Part shown: piece by piece, positions 25,188 to 34,511 of the stretch
How positions within the stretch are numbered: position 1 is the stretch's first letter
Layout of the letters: each line of letters begins with the position of its first letter
NCBI GenBank assembly: GCA_938016355.1
Contig: CALLWO010000023.1
Coordinates: 1 to 34,892 of the forward strand
DNA: 34,892 nucleotides
Direction: 5' to 3'
Source: an uncultured Boseongicola sp.
Lineage (GTDB): Bacteria > Pseudomonadota > Alphaproteobacteria > Rhodobacterales > Rhodobacteraceae
Notes under the pieces: generated by a model
The model's database searches: none
What the model saw: the letters and a program-made list of their open reading frames with translations, nothing else
What the model was told of the DNA's origin: nothing
Position numbers and translations under genes: made by a program

Positions 25188-25807
25188 CTCAAGGCCTTCA
25201 GCACTTTCAAGCTGCCACAGATGTTTCACGTGAAACATTGGAGAAACTACAAATATACGCCGAACTCCTTAAAAAGTGGACGAAGCGCATTAATCTCGTG
25301 TCTCCAAGCTCAATTCCAAACCTTTGGAGCCGTCATTTTTTGGATTCTGCTCAGATGCTTTCAATCACACAGGTTGAGGGCGACTATTGGGCTGATTTGG
25401 GGAGCGGTGGGGGTTTTCCAGGAGCGGTGATTGCCATTATGCGGTCTGACGCGCCGAAGGCCAGAACCACATTGGTGGAATCTGATCAGCGCAAAGCAAC
25501 GTTCCTGCGGACAGTTGCAAGAGAAACCGGCATTGAGATGGAAGTGATCTGTGAGCGTATAGAGAACGTCTCGCCTCTAAACTGTGATGTGCTTACAGCG
25601 CGCGCGCTTGCTCCGCTCAATACGTTGTTGGAATATACGCAGCGCCATCGAGCGACGGGTGGAGCCGCTATGTTTCTAAAGGGCGAAAAGGCGATGGCCG
25701 AGGTTGCAGAAGCGCGAAAATCGTGGTCATTCGAATGCGAGAGATTTGGAAGCAAAACAGATCCCAATGCCAACATTCTATTGATCGGAGCGATTGAGAG
25801 TGTCTGA
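25184..25807 (+). CDS. rsmG: 16S rRNA (guanine-N7)-methyltransferase RsmG (GidB)
   Basis: Methylates N7 of G527 (E. coli numbering) in 16S rRNA; loss gives low-level streptomycin resistance in several bacteria. At 207 residues it fits the family. A helical N-terminus leads to [16 protein letters not shown] (about 29-44), the SAM-binding [15 protein letters not shown] motif (about 70-84) and the [17 protein letters not shown] motif (about 99-115). Residues 14-18 (VSRET) are encoded by the second perfect parS. It overlaps mnmG by 4 nt and parA by 8 nt from the favoured GTG. Confidence 0.96.
   Translation: MTQGLQHFQAATDVSRETLEKLQIYAELLKKWTKRINLVSPSSIPNLWSRHFLDSAQMLSITQVEGDYWADLGSGGGFPGAVIAIMRSDAPKARTTLVESDQRKATFLRTVARETGIEMEVICERIENVSPLNCDVLTARALAPLNTLLEYTQRHRATGGAAMFLKGEKAMAEVAEARKSWSFECERFGSKTDPNANILLIGAIESV
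25222..25237. promoter_or_regulatory. parS centromere site 2, inside rsmG
   Basis: A second perfect TGTTTCACGTGAAACA, 1,908 bp from the first. Here it is read in another frame and encodes VSRET of RsmG instead of FHVK of MnmG. Confidence 0.95.
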
Positions 25808-26609
25808 CCCAACGCGCCCACCGGGCCCGAGAATTATCTCAATTACAAACCAAAAAGGCGGTGTCGGAAAGACAACGACGACGATCAATCTTGGCGCTGC
25901 CTTGGCGGATGAAGGCTTCAATGTGCTCATTGTCGACCTTGATCCTCAAGGTAACGCGTCAACAGGACTGGGCATTGAAGTCGACGACCGTGACTTTACG
26001 ACCTACGACCTTTTGCTTGAAAGCGCAGATCTGCAGGACGTTATCAAAACAACAAATGTAGAGGGCCTATTGATCGCGCCGGCGACCATTGACCTAGCCT
26101 CCGCTGACATCGAAATGATGGCGTCCGAAAAACGCAGCTTCTTGCTCTTTGATGCGCTTCGGCAGCCCAAAATGGATGTCTACGAGCTGGACTTCATCCT
26201 CATAGACTGCCCGCCGTCCCTTAGCCTTCTAACGGTAAATGCGATGGTAGCCTCCCATTCTGTTCTGATCCCTCTTCAGAGCGAGTTCTTTGCGTTAGAA
26301 GGGCTCTCGCAGCTGATGTTGTCGGTTCGTGAGGTTCGCCAATCTGCAAACAGCGATCTGCGCATCGAGGGTATTGTCCTGACGATGTTTGATGGCCGTA
26401 ACAATCTCAGCCTTCAAGTCGATGCCGATGCAAGGGAAACACTGGGAGAGCTCGTCTTTAAGACTGTTATCCCACGAAACGTTCGTGTATCGGAGGCTCC
26501 ATCTTTCGCCATGCCGGTAATTTCATATGATCCAGGCTCAAAAGGCAGCCAGGCCTATCGCGCTTTGGCACAAGAGATGGTAGAGAGACTGAAACAAACC
26601 GCATCATAG
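25800..26609 (+). CDS. parA: Chromosome partitioning ATPase ParA (Soj)
   Basis: The Walker-type ATPase that moves ParB-parS complexes apart over the nucleoid. From the GTG at 25800 it has 269 residues: deviant Walker A KGGVGKTT (19-26), LIVDLDPQGNASTGLG (about 43-58) and Walker B FILIDCPPSLSLLTVNAM (about 130-147). There is no long N-terminal HTH, so this is a chromosomal rather than plasmid P1-type ParA. GGAG at 25787-25790 lies 9 nt before GTG 25800 but only 3 nt before an in-frame TTG at 25794, which favours GTG. Overlaps rsmG by 8 nt. Confidence 0.97.
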   Translation: MSDPTRPPGPRIISITNQKGGVGKTTTTINLGAALADEGFNVLIVDLDPQGNASTGLGIEVDDRDFTTYDLLLESADLQDVIKTTNVEGLLIAPATIDLASADIEMMASEKRSFLLFDALRQPKMDVYELDFILIDCPPSLSLLTVNAMVASHSVLIPLQSEFFALEGLSQLMLSVREVRQSANSDLRIEGIVLTMFDGRNNLSLQVDADARETLGELVFKTVIPRNVRVSEAPSFAMPVISYDPGSKGSQAYRALAQEMVERLKQTAS

Positions 26610-26618
26610 GGTAGGCCG

Positions 26619-27530
26619 ATGGCACAGGCAAAATCAGATCGTAGAGGACTCGGCCGAGGGCTTTCGGCGTTGATGGCTGACGTCGATCCCGTTCCAGCGC
26701 GTTCCGGCACAGATGCAAAGGCCCGCAAGTCGGAAACTTTAATCCCGATCGCCCGTATTTCCCCAAATCCGGATCAGCCGCGCAGAACCTTTACCGAAGA
26801 CGCGTTAAGCGAACTGTCCGCATCGATCAAAGAAAAAGGCATAATTCAGCCGCTTATTCTTCGTCGTAATCCACGGGATGCGGACGGGTATGAGATCGTT
26901 GCCGGCGAACGGCGGTGGCGCGCCGCGCAGCGCGCCCAGCTTCACGAAGTGCCCGCAATTGTCCGCGAACTGGACGATACCGAAGTTCTTGAAATTGCTA
27001 TTATCGAGAACATTCAGCGGGCTGACCTGAACGCGGTGGAAGAGGCCGCAGGTTATCGGCAGTTGATGGATCGCTTTGGCCATACACAGGAAAAACTTGC
27101 CGAAGCTTTGGGGAAAAGCCGGAGCCACATCGCGAACCTGATGCGCCTTCTCACTTTACCGGAAACCGTGCTTGAGATGCTTCGCGACGGCCGGTTATCC
27201 GCCGGACATGCGCGCGCGCTAGTAACGTCCAAGGATCCGACTGCCCTCGCTGAACACGTAGTGAAAAAGGGTCTATCCGTTCGTCAAACCGAAGCGCTGG
27301 CAAAGAATGGTGCGGGTCCGAAACCTACAAACCAGAATGAGGCCCCAGTCAAAGACGCCGACACGAAGGCATTGGAGAAAGATCTGGCGGCCGCACTTGG
27401 AATGAAGGTGGCCATCGACCATCCCGGCGGCTCTAAATCAGGCAGCCTGACTATTCGATATAAAGATTTGGACCAGCTTGACGAAATTTGCCGACGGCTC
27501 TCGGTAACAACGGGTGCGGGTGAGATTTAG
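26619..27530 (+). CDS. parB: Chromosome partitioning protein ParB (Spo0J)
   Basis: A CTP-dependent DNA clamp that loads at parS and spreads. The 303-residue protein has the N-terminal GLGRGLSALM segment (10-19) that stimulates ParA, the CTP-binding domain with GERRWRA (96-102) and ENIQRADLN (130-138), an HTH with LGKSRSHIANLMRLL (about 163-177), the SAGHARALV segment, and a C-terminal dimerisation domain (about 250-303). It follows parA by 9 nt. Its last 4 nt overlap the end of the convergent hemW. Confidence 0.97.
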   Translation: MAQAKSDRRGLGRGLSALMADVDPVPARSGTDAKARKSETLIPIARISPNPDQPRRTFTEDALSELSASIKEKGIIQPLILRRNPRDADGYEIVAGERRWRAAQRAQLHEVPAIVRELDDTEVLEIAIIENIQRADLNAVEEAAGYRQLMDRFGHTQEKLAEALGKSRSHIANLMRLLTLPETVLEMLRDGRLSAGHARALVTSKDPTALAEHVVKKGLSVRQTEALAKNGAGPKPTNQNEAPVKDADTKALEKDLAAALGMKVAIDHPGGSKSGSLTIRYKDLDQLDEICRRLSVTTGAGEI

Positions 27531-28663
27531 GTCAATAGTTCCTTAAGTATTGTATTGAGCAGCGGGCGCCCGGCGCGCGTTGTTCGAATATACTTGTCAT
27601 CAGCTTCAAGCAAATCGTTTTCAGCTAAACTATTGATATAAATAACTTTATCGTCACAATTCTTTACAAGATCACGCTCGACACCCTCTCGCAGGCGAAG
27701 CCCCATCAGCAATCGTTCGGTTTTGTGGTCTGAAAGAGAAATCATTTCGCGAGTGTCGCTGCCAGCCTTTGTGCCAACGGCAGACAGCCATTCAGAGGGC
27801 GCATCAACGGCCTTTGTTGCGTGTCGATGACCATCGATCGACAACCGACCATGGGCGCCGGGGCCAACGCCAACCCAATCGCCGCCACTCCAATAGATCA
27901 TGTTATGACGAGATTCAGCCTCAGGTTTTGCGTGATTTGAGATCTCGTAAGCTGGCATCGACGCTGCTTCTGTCATGTCTTGTGTCAGGTGAAACATGTC
28001 AGCGCCCAGGTCGTCGTCCGGCAACCCGCGAAGCAATCCGCGCTCGAACCGATCCCCAAACGCCGTGCCACCTTCAATCGTCAATTGGTATAGCGAAATG
28101 TGGTCAGCCGCGAGCGCCAGCGCGGCATTCAATTCAGATTCCCAATCCGCTAACGACTGGTTCTGTCGCGCGTAAATCAAGTCGAACGACACTCGCCCAA
28201 AGGTTTCCCGCGCCAACTCAAACGCCCGACGACCTTCCTCCGCTGAATGCAAACGCCCCAGCGCCTTCAGATCGGGGTCGTTCAAGGCCTGAAGGCCGAC
28301 GGATACCCGGTTAATGCCTGCCGACCGGAATCCATGAAACCTAGCGGCCTCAACCGATGTCGGATTGGCCTCAAGTGTGATTTCAATGTCGTTTGAAAAG
28401 GTCCACGCGGTTTGCGCGGCATCGATCACGCGGGCCACAGATTTTGGCGCCATTAAGCTCGGTGTGCCGCCGCCAAAAAAGATACTATCAAGCTGCCGCG
28501 GGCCGGTAACTTGGGCATAACGCTCAATTTCCGAGACGAGGGCGTTGGCCCAAACGTCGTGATCGACGCTCGCTGCAACATGACTATTAAAGTCGCAATA
28601 GGGACACTTCGCTTGGCAAAACGGCCAATGGACATAAAGCCCGAAACCACGGTCCGTGTTCAT
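27527..28663 (-). CDS. hemW: Heme chaperone HemW (radical SAM, HemN-like)
   Basis: A 378-residue radical SAM protein. The cluster motif is C16-x3-C20-x2-C23 in HWPFCQAKCPYCDF, followed by FFGGGTPSLM (about 63-72) and EANPTSVE (about 100-107). The length and the short N-terminus without the extra HemN motifs indicate HemW, which binds heme and inserts it into target proteins, rather than coproporphyrinogen dehydrogenase HemN. It is last in the rph-rdgB-hemW operon and overlaps rdgB by 4 nt. A 2-mismatch parS-like sequence lies inside it at 27981-27996. Confidence 0.93.
   Translation of the reverse strand: MNTDRGFGLYVHWPFCQAKCPYCDFNSHVAASVDHDVWANALVSEIERYAQVTGPRQLDSIFFGGGTPSLMAPKSVARVIDAAQTAWTFSNDIEITLEANPTSVEAARFHGFRSAGINRVSVGLQALNDPDLKALGRLHSAEEGRRAFELARETFGRVSFDLIYARQNQSLADWESELNAALALAADHISLYQLTIEGGTAFGDRFERGLLRGLPDDDLGADMFHLTQDMTEAASMPAYEISNHAKPEAESRHNMIYWSGGDWVGVGPGAHGRLSIDGHRHATKAVDAPSEWLSAVGTKAGSDTREMISLSDHKTERLLMGLRLREGVERDLVKNCDDKVIYINSLAENDLLEADDKYIRTTRAGRPLLNTILKELLT
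27981..27996. promoter_or_regulatory. Degenerate parS-like site inside hemW
   Basis: TGTGTCAGGTGAAACA differs from parS at two of 16 positions (4 and 8), leaving the right half-site intact. On the coding strand it encodes FHLTQ. The position-8 change breaks the central CG, so binding would be weakened. Possible accessory site; not proven. Confidence 0.35.
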
Positions 28664-29268
28664 TTCCCAAAAACAACCGACAATTTCTTAAATGCATCGG
28701 CCCGGTGGCTGATTTTGTTCTTTTCCCAGCGATCCATCTCGCCGAATGTCACGTCGTAACCAACCGGCTGGAACACCGGATCATAGCCATGGCCAAGCGC
28801 GCCTCGCATCGGCCAAACGACCTGTCCTTCCATCCGGCCTTCAAAGACTTCGTCGTGTCCGTCGGGCCATGCCAAAACAAACGTACAACAGAACCGCGCC
28901 ACTCGAGGATTAGAGGCGCCAACTGCCTCCAACTCCTCGTGGGTCCGCCGCATCGCCATTTCAAAGTCGCGGCCATTCGGTGTTTCGGCCCAATCAGCCG
29001 TGTAAACCCCGGGCGCGCCGCCTAGCGCATCAATTTCAATACCAGAATCATCGGCGAGCGCTGGCAAACCCGTGGCTTTTACCGCCGCATGCGCTTTGAT
29101 CCGGGCATTCTCAATAAATGTCACCCCGTCTTCCACCGGCTCATCCAGTCCAGCCTCAGCTGCACCGACAACAGAAATTCCATAGTCCTTCAATAGATCA
29201 GCGACTTCCTCAAGCTTCCCGGAATTGTGGGTCGCGACGAGAAGGCGATCTCCATTGAATAAACGCAT
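28660..29268 (-). CDS. rdgB: XTP/dITP diphosphatase (RdgB/HAM1 family)
   Basis: Hydrolyses deaminated purine triphosphates (dITP, XTP) to monophosphates, keeping them out of DNA and RNA. The 202-residue protein has the signature LLVATHNSGKLEEVADLL (9-26), GVTFIENARIKAHAAVKATGLPALADDSGIEIDALGGAPGVYTADWA (about 48-95) with the catalytic Asp, and the C-terminal YDPVFQPVG and KNKISHRADAFKKL segments. Its ATG shares one base with the rph stop (TGATG), and its end overlaps hemW by 4 nt. Confidence 0.96.
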   Translation of the reverse strand: MRLFNGDRLLVATHNSGKLEEVADLLKDYGISVVGAAEAGLDEPVEDGVTFIENARIKAHAAVKATGLPALADDSGIEIDALGGAPGVYTADWAETPNGRDFEMAMRRTHEELEAVGASNPRVARFCCTFVLAWPDGHDEVFEGRMEGQVVWPMRGALGHGYDPVFQPVGYDVTFGEMDRWEKNKISHRADAFKKLSVVFGK

Positions 29269-29978
29269 CAGGCAAGCGCCGCGTTCTGCGCTTCGATTAA
29301 TTCGGAAGAACCTTTCGCCGCCAGATCAAGCAGGTCGCTCATCTGTTCTCGCGTGAATGTTGACCCCTCGGCTGACATTTGTACTTCAATCAGGCGATCA
29401 CTGCCGAGCATCACGAAATTTCCGTCAACACCCGCCTCGCTGTCCTCCGGGTAATCGAGATCAAGAACTGCCTGTCCCGCATATATCCCGCACGACACAG
29501 CAGAGACGTGATCGATGATTGGATCCGAACTGATCATTCCAGACTTCAAAAGCTTGTTCACAGCAAGACGCAATGCGATCCAGCCGCCGGTAATCGACGC
29601 GCAACGGGTTCCGCCGTCTGCTTGGATTACGTCACAATCGACGACGATCTGGCGCTCTCCTAAGGCGGGCCGATCCACGCAAGCGCGAAGGCTGCGACCG
29701 ATAAGCCTTTGAATTTCTTGCGTTCTTCCTGACTGCCCGTTCTTGGCTTCGCGGCGACTCCGCGTGTGGGTCGCGCGAGGCAACATCCCGTATTCCGCCG
29801 TCACCCACCCAAGCCCGGAATTTTTCATCCAAGGGGGTACGCGCTCATCTATTGATGCGGTGCAAAGAACGTGTGTGTCACCACAGCGGATCAGACATGA
29901 TCCCTCTGCGTGACGTGTGACGCCCGTTTCGATTGAAACAACGCGCATTTCGCTTACATCACGGCCGGAAGGACGCAT
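29268..29978 (-). CDS. rph: Ribonuclease PH
   Basis: A phosphate-dependent 3'-5' exoribonuclease that trims tRNA 3' ends. At 236 residues it is full length (unlike the frameshifted E. coli K-12 copy). It shows [53 protein letters not shown] (about 58-98), the [24 protein letters not shown] phosphate-binding region (about 113-136) and [19 protein letters not shown] (about 172-190). GAGG lies 6 nt before the ATG at 29978. First gene of the rph-rdgB-hemW operon, divergent from hrcA. Confidence 0.97.
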   Translation of the reverse strand: MRPSGRDVSEMRVVSIETGVTRHAEGSCLIRCGDTHVLCTASIDERVPPWMKNSGLGWVTAEYGMLPRATHTRSRREAKNGQSGRTQEIQRLIGRSLRACVDRPALGERQIVVDCDVIQADGGTRCASITGGWIALRLAVNKLLKSGMISSDPIIDHVSAVSCGIYAGQAVLDLDYPEDSEAGVDGNFVMLGSDRLIEVQMSAEGSTFTREQMSDLLDLAAKGSSELIEAQNAALA

Positions 29979-30007
29979 GGAGTACCTCGCTTGAAAATTG
30001 TCTGCGG

Positions 30008-30036
30008 TTGATAGTCGCCCCGTGCAGCCCCATCAA
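30008..30036 (-). promoter_or_regulatory. rph: Candidate sigma-70 promoter for rph-rdgB-hemW
   Basis: On the minus strand, TTGATG (30031-30036) and TATCAA (30008-30013) are 17 nt apart, 30 nt upstream of the rph start. Good spacing, moderate match. Confidence 0.4.
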
Positions 30037-30042
30037 CCCCGA

Positions 30043-30070
30043 TTGACGTTTCGTGCGCTTTGCCTTTAAT
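30043..30070 (+). promoter_or_regulatory. hrcA: Candidate promoter for hrcA-grpE
   Basis: TTGACG (30043-30048) and TTTAAT (30065-30070) are 16 nt apart, 27 nt upstream of the hrcA ATG. No CIRCE operator (TTAGCACTC-N9-GAGTGCTAA) is present here, so HrcA does not obviously control its own gene. Confidence 0.4.
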
Positions 30071-30097
30071 TGCATCGCCCCCAAGGTCGTGACGTAA

Positions 30098-31165
30098 ATG
30101 AGTGACGCAGCCGAACTACTAAGCCAAATGAACGAGCGCTCGCGCGAAGTGTTTCGCCGCGTCGTTGAAAGCTATCTGGATTCCGGCGATCCGGTCGGTT
30201 CGCGAACTCTGACGCGAGAGATGACTGAAAAGGTCAGCGCCGCGACGATCCGAAATGTTATGCAGGATCTGGAATTTCTTGGCCTCTTGGATTCCCCGCA
30301 TGTGTCAGCCGGACGCATCCCCACGCAACTCGGATTGCGGATGTTTGTCGACGGTCTTTTGGAAGTTGGCGATCTTTCAGATTCGGATCGAGAGGCAATC
30401 AACGGTTCGCTTGGGAGCAAGGAAAGCGATGTAAGCGGTCTTCTCGATCGCGTTGGCTCCGCGCTATCTGGCGCGACGCACGGTGCTAGCCTGGTATTAA
30501 CGCCAAAACATGAAGCCCCTGTAAAACACATCGACTTCGTTAATCTTGGCCCGGACCGCGCGATTGTTGTCCTTGTCTTTGCCGACGGCCATGTCGAAAA
30601 CCGTGTGTTTACGCCGCCAGTCGGGCAGACGCCAAGCTCAATGCGAGAAGCGGCAAACTTTCTTAATGCCATTATCCAAGGCCACACACTTTCCGAGCTT
30701 GGTTCCGTGGTTGCACGCGAGATTGCAGCGCGGCGTCAAGAGTTGGACGGGTTGGCGCGCGCGCTTGTCGAAAGTGGCGGCGCGGTTTGGGAAAACGAAG
30801 GCGCGACATACGAACGCCTGATTGTTCGTGGCCGCTCCAATCTGCTTGAAGGCAGCACCGAAGAAGAGCTTGATCGCGTTCGTTCGCTTTTCGATGACCT
30901 TGAACGCAAGCGCGACATTGCCGAGTTTCTCGAGCTTGCCGAAGGCGGCGACGGCGTGCGAATTTTCATCGGCTCAGAGAACAAACTTTTCTCACTTTCG
31001 GGTTCCTCTTTGGTTGTATCTCCCTATATGAACGCGGATCGAAAGATTATCGGAGCGGTCGGGGTAATCGGACCCACCCGATTGAACTATGGACGCATTG
31101 TGCCAATCGTAGATTATACAGCCCAGCTTGTTGGGCGCCTGATTTCAGATCGAGGACAAGGATGA
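30098..31165 (+). CDS. hrcA: Heat-inducible transcription repressor HrcA
   Basis: The repressor that binds CIRCE operators in front of groESL (and in some bacteria dnaK) and needs GroEL to stay active. The 355-residue protein has an N-terminal winged helix (about 10-85) with SGDPVGSRTLTREMTEKVSAATIRNVMQDLEFLGLLDSPHVSAGRIPTQLGLRMFVDGLL, a GAF-like middle part and a C-terminal VIGPTRLNYGRIVPIVDYTAQLVGRLI segment. Start ATG 30098 is weakly preceded by AAGG. grpE overlaps by 4 nt. Confidence 0.97.
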   Translation: MSDAAELLSQMNERSREVFRRVVESYLDSGDPVGSRTLTREMTEKVSAATIRNVMQDLEFLGLLDSPHVSAGRIPTQLGLRMFVDGLLEVGDLSDSDREAINGSLGSKESDVSGLLDRVGSALSGATHGASLVLTPKHEAPVKHIDFVNLGPDRAIVVLVFADGHVENRVFTPPVGQTPSSMREAANFLNAIIQGHTLSELGSVVAREIAARRQELDGLARALVESGGAVWENEGATYERLIVRGRSNLLEGSTEEELDRVRSLFDDLERKRDIAEFLELAEGGDGVRIFIGSENKLFSLSGSSLVVSPYMNADRKIIGAVGVIGPTRLNYGRIVPIVDYTAQLVGRLISDRGQG

Positions 31166-31719
31166 ACGACCCAGACGCAAAGAAGCCGGCGGCAGACGAA
31201 GATCTCATCGACATTGATAGCCCCGAAGCGTTGGAAGACCCGTCTGATGACGAGCGTATTTTTGAACTTGAAGCGGAGCGGGACGCGTTTCGCGACAAAT
31301 TCATGCGCGCGCTGGCAGACGCAGAAAATTCGCGAAAGCGCTCCGAGCGGGATCGTCGCGAGGCCGAACAGTATGGCGGGTCGCGTCTTGCCCGTGATCT
31401 GCTCCCCGTATTCGACAATATGAAGCGCGCGATTGAAGCCATTCCCGAGGAAAGCCGGGAAACCAACAAGGCGGTCATCGAAGGCGTAGAGTTGACGATG
31501 CGCGAGCTTGTCAGTGTTTTCAAAAAACACGGCATTTTCCCGATTTCACCGGAAGTTGGCGACAAGTTTGACCCTCAACTTCACGAGGCGATGTTTGAAG
31601 CACCGCTCCCTGGCACTCGGGCAGGCGAAATCATTCAGGTGAGCGCTGACGGGTTCATGCTACACGACAGACTTCTTCGCCCTGCAAAAGTCGGTGTCAG
31701 CTCCACCCCCGCAAGCTGA
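31162..31719 (+). CDS. grpE: Nucleotide exchange factor GrpE
   Basis: Releases ADP from DnaK in the Hsp70 cycle. The 185-residue protein has an acidic disordered N-terminus, a long coiled-coil helix (about 30-75, with FELEAERDAFRDKFMRALADAENSRKRSERDRREAEQYG) and the C-terminal beta domain with KHGIFPISPEVGDKFDPQLHEAMFEAPLPGTRAGEIIQVSADGFMLHDRLLRPAKVGVS. It is coupled to hrcA by a 4-nt overlap; no dnaK or dnaJ follows. The convergent mutS ends 13 nt away. Confidence 0.97.
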   Translation: MNDPDAKKPAADEDLIDIDSPEALEDPSDDERIFELEAERDAFRDKFMRALADAENSRKRSERDRREAEQYGGSRLARDLLPVFDNMKRAIEAIPEESRETNKAVIEGVELTMRELVSVFKKHGIFPISPEVGDKFDPQLHEAMFEAPLPGTRAGEIIQVSADGFMLHDRLLRPAKVGVSSTPAS

Positions 31720-31732
31720 CCTTCCTCAAAAA

Positions 31733-34390
31733 TTACTTCGCCGTTTTTTGAGACGCCAACGCCTTCAGGTCGTAAATGACCTGAAGGGCTTCTTTCGGGG
31801 TCATCTCGTCGGGCAAAAGATCTGCAATTTTCGTCTCTAATTCGGGCGATATCCCGGGTTTCTGGATGAAGGCCGGTGGTGCGGCCGAGAAGAGCGGAAG
31901 ATCGTCAATCAAGGCCTTTTGGCGGGCCCCGCCTTCGCGGTCACCCATTTCTAACGCCTCAAGAACGGCTCGCGCGCGCTCGATGACCGTTTCCGGTAAG
32001 CCCGCAAGCTTTGCGACCTGAACGCCATAACTCCGATCCGCGGCGCCTTTGCGAACTTCGTGCAGAAAAATAACGTCGCCTTCCCACTCTTTGACGGCAA
32101 CAGTGGCGTTCTGAACGCCCGCCATCTTGTCAGAAAGCTGCGTCATTTCATGGTAATGCGTCGCAAAGAGTGCCCGCGCGCAATTCGCATCGTGCAAATG
32201 TTCAAGAGTGGCCCAAGCGATCGAAAGACCGTCGTAAGTCGCAGTCCCGCGCCCGATTTCGTCAAGAATGACCAAAGCACGCTCGTCAGCTTGATTCAAA
32301 ATGGCAGCGGTTTCGACCATCTCGACCATAAATGTGGATCGGCCCCGGGCGAGATCGTCTGCCGCGCCCACGCGGCTGAAAAGCTGACTGACCAGCCCAA
32401 TGTGGGCGCTTTGGGCGGGAACAAAACTTCCAGCCTGAGCCAGCAGGGCGATCAATGCGTTTTGGCGTAAGAACGTCGATTTACCTGCCATGTTTGGGCC
32501 GGTCAGAAGCCAGATGAAGCCAGAGTCCTGTCCGCTCAGATCACAATCGTTGGCGATGAACTGCGCGCCATCCGTCTTGAGCGCGCGCTCAACAACCGGA
32601 TGGCGACCAGCAACGACTGCAAAACTCTTGCTTTCATCAACAATTGGCCGCACCCAGTCATCGCTCGCGGCAAGGGTTGCAAGTCCCGCAGTCAAATCAA
32701 GCTCCGCCAGCGATCTGGCCGCATCGCTGAGCTTCCCCGCGCCGGCCAATATAGACCCTTTCAGGCTTTCATAGAGACGCTTTTCGATCTCCAGGGCGCG
32801 CGACCCGGCATTTAGAATGCGTGTTTCGATCTCGCTCAGCTCAACGGTTGTAAAACGGACCGCACTTGCGGTCGTTTGCCGGTGAATGAACGTCTCACTC
32901 AAAGGCGGCGACAACATTCTCTCCGCATGCGTTGCTGTCACTTCGATAAAGTATCCAAGCACATTGTTATGCTTGATCTTCAACGCCGGAATGCCTGCCG
33001 TCTCGGCATAGCTGGCCTGAAACTCAGCAATGACGCTCCTGCCTTCATCGCGTAATTTGCGGACCTCATCGAGATCGTTGTCATAGCCGCTGGCAATAAA
33101 CCCACCATCGCGTGCCAAAATGGGAGGTTCGGCAACGAGCGAGGCGTCCAACAAAGACAGCAAATCATCAAACCCGGCCAATCGCTGAAGCGAAGCCGCC
33201 GTCAATTCTGGGAGATCGCCACTCAATTCTGAAGAAATCGCCTCAGATTGCGCCAAAGCATTACGGATTGCTGCCATATCCCTTGGGCCGCCACGATCGA
33301 GAGCCAGGCGGGAGATTGCCCTTTCGATATCCGGGCAACGCCGGAGCTTCTCTCTGAGATCCTCTCGAAACTCAATGTTAGACACAGCATGAGCAACAGC
33401 ATCGTGGCGGGTAGTTAAAACCGATATGTCACGCGAGGGAGACCCAATTCGGCGCTCCAAAAGACGCCCGCCGCCCGCCGTTACCGTTTTGTCTATCGCA
33501 GCAAGCAAAGAGCCGTCCCGCCCGCCGCTCAAAGAGCGTGTTAACTCAAGGTTTCGCCGCGTTGCCGCGTCGATTTGCATCGTACCGCCGTTTGATTCCT
33601 GAACAGGCGTGCGTAGATGCGGCAGCTTTCCTTTCTGGGTGAGTTCCAGATAGTCAAAAATCGCCCCCATTGCCGAGATCTCAGCACGCGAGAAAGCCCC
33701 GAACGGCTCGAGGCTTTTGACCTTGTAGTGATCCGTAAGCCTTCGGGTGGCGGCGTGGCTGTCAAATCCTCCTCCCGAAAGGGGCGTCAACGCAGCACCG
33801 GAATCAGTCACTAATTCGGAGAATTCGGCAAGCTTAGTCTCGGATACGAGAACCTCGGTCGGCAAAAGGCGAGCAAGCTCCGGGCCAACTTGGTTTGGCC
33901 GAACCGCAGTGGCGCGAAATTCGCCCGTTGATATGTCGACCCAAGCCAGCGCAGTCTCACCGCGAATGTCGGAAATCGCGGCAAGGAAATTGTGCTGTCG
34001 GGCTTCGAGCAGCGTCTCTTCGGTCAATGTGCCCGGCGTCACAAGACGGACGACGCCTCGCTTGACCACGGATTTCGAGCCGCGCTTCTTGGCTTCGGCA
34101 GGGTTTTCAAGCTGCTCGCAAACGGCAACCCGAAAGCCCTTCCGGATCAGCGTGAGCAGATAACCTTCTGCCGCGTGAACCGGAACCCCACACATCGGGA
34201 TGTCTTCGCCAAGATGCTTTCCGCGTTTGGTCAATGCGATATCTAGCGCCGCAGCAGCTGAAACCGCATCGTCAAAGAATAGCTCATAAAAATCGCCCAT
34301 CCGATAGAACAATAATGCGTTCGGATGGTCGGCCTTGATCTCTAAGAACTGCGCCATCATCGGGGTGACGGCGGCATTTGCGATGGTCAC
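31733..34390 (-). CDS. mutS: DNA mismatch repair protein MutS
   Basis: Recognises base mismatches and small loops and starts repair. The 885-residue protein is full length: the mismatch-reading F34-x-E36 in RMGDFYELF, a connector and lever region, the clamp, and the C-terminal ABC-type ATPase with Walker [10 protein letters not shown] (about 630-638), the signature segment [16 protein letters not shown], Walker [18 protein letters not shown] and the conserved ATHYHEM. The C-terminal [14 protein letters not shown] helix matches the tetramer/beta-clamp tail. The gene stands alone, convergent with grpE and divergent from maeB. Confidence 0.97.
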   Translation of the reverse strand: MTIANAAVTPMMAQFLEIKADHPNALLFYRMGDFYELFFDDAVSAAAALDIALTKRGKHLGEDIPMCGVPVHAAEGYLLTLIRKGFRVAVCEQLENPAEAKKRGSKSVVKRGVVRLVTPGTLTEETLLEARQHNFLAAISDIRGETALAWVDISTGEFRATAVRPNQVGPELARLLPTEVLVSETKLAEFSELVTDSGAALTPLSGGGFDSHAATRRLTDHYKVKSLEPFGAFSRAEISAMGAIFDYLELTQKGKLPHLRTPVQESNGGTMQIDAATRRNLELTRSLSGGRDGSLLAAIDKTVTAGGGRLLERRIGSPSRDISVLTTRHDAVAHAVSNIEFREDLREKLRRCPDIERAISRLALDRGGPRDMAAIRNALAQSEAISSELSGDLPELTAASLQRLAGFDDLLSLLDASLVAEPPILARDGGFIASGYDNDLDEVRKLRDEGRSVIAEFQASYAETAGIPALKIKHNNVLGYFIEVTATHAERMLSPPLSETFIHRQTTASAVRFTTVELSEIETRILNAGSRALEIEKRLYESLKGSILAGAGKLSDAARSLAELDLTAGLATLAASDDWVRPIVDESKSFAVVAGRHPVVERALKTDGAQFIANDCDLSGQDSGFIWLLTGPNMAGKSTFLRQNALIALLAQAGSFVPAQSAHIGLVSQLFSRVGAADDLARGRSTFMVEMVETAAILNQADERALVILDEIGRGTATYDGLSIAWATLEHLHDANCARALFATHYHEMTQLSDKMAGVQNATVAVKEWEGDVIFLHEVRKGAADRSYGVQVAKLAGLPETVIERARAVLEALEMGDREGGARQKALIDDLPLFSAAPPAFIQKPGISPELETKIADLLPDEMTPKEALQVIYDLKALASQKTAK

Positions 34391-34453
34391 TGCTCACTCC
34401 CCCCAGAGTGTTTTGGTGAATCTAACGCTCAAGGCTCGGACGCGAAAGATCAA

Positions 34454-34492
34454 ATCCTTCTGCTTGCTCTTATGATCAGAGCGAATAAGGAT
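34454..34492 (+). promoter_or_regulatory. maeB: Nested inverted repeat in the maeB leader
   Basis: Outer arms ATCCTT (34454-34459) and AAGGAT (34487-34492) enclose inner arms GCTCT (34466-34470) and AGAGC (34478-34482). The structure ends 8 nt before the GGGAGGA ribosome binding site at 34501. No T-run follows, so it is not a terminator; the leader could be structured or an operator. The remainder of the 121-nt gap 34391-34511 shows no clear promoter. Confidence 0.3.
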
Positions 34493-34511
34493 GCGTTTCT
34501 GGGAGGACGCG

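Noticed and set aside
25221-25430. A 69-codon frame starting ATG at the second parS, beginning with the same MFHVKH as MnmG
   Set aside because: It lies wholly inside rsmG in another frame. The shared N-terminus results from the parS sequence, not from homology, and the rest resembles no protein family I know.
29925-29940. CGTTTCGATTGAAACA in rph, with parS-like GTTTC/GAAAC arms
   Set aside because: Four mismatches to parS including the whole centre, and it encodes the normal VSIETGV segment of RNase PH. Probably coincidence.
31725-31752. CTCAAAAA ... TTTTTGAG inverted repeat between grpE and mutS
   Set aside because: The stem is mostly A-T with a 12-nt loop, too weak to call a bidirectional terminator with confidence.
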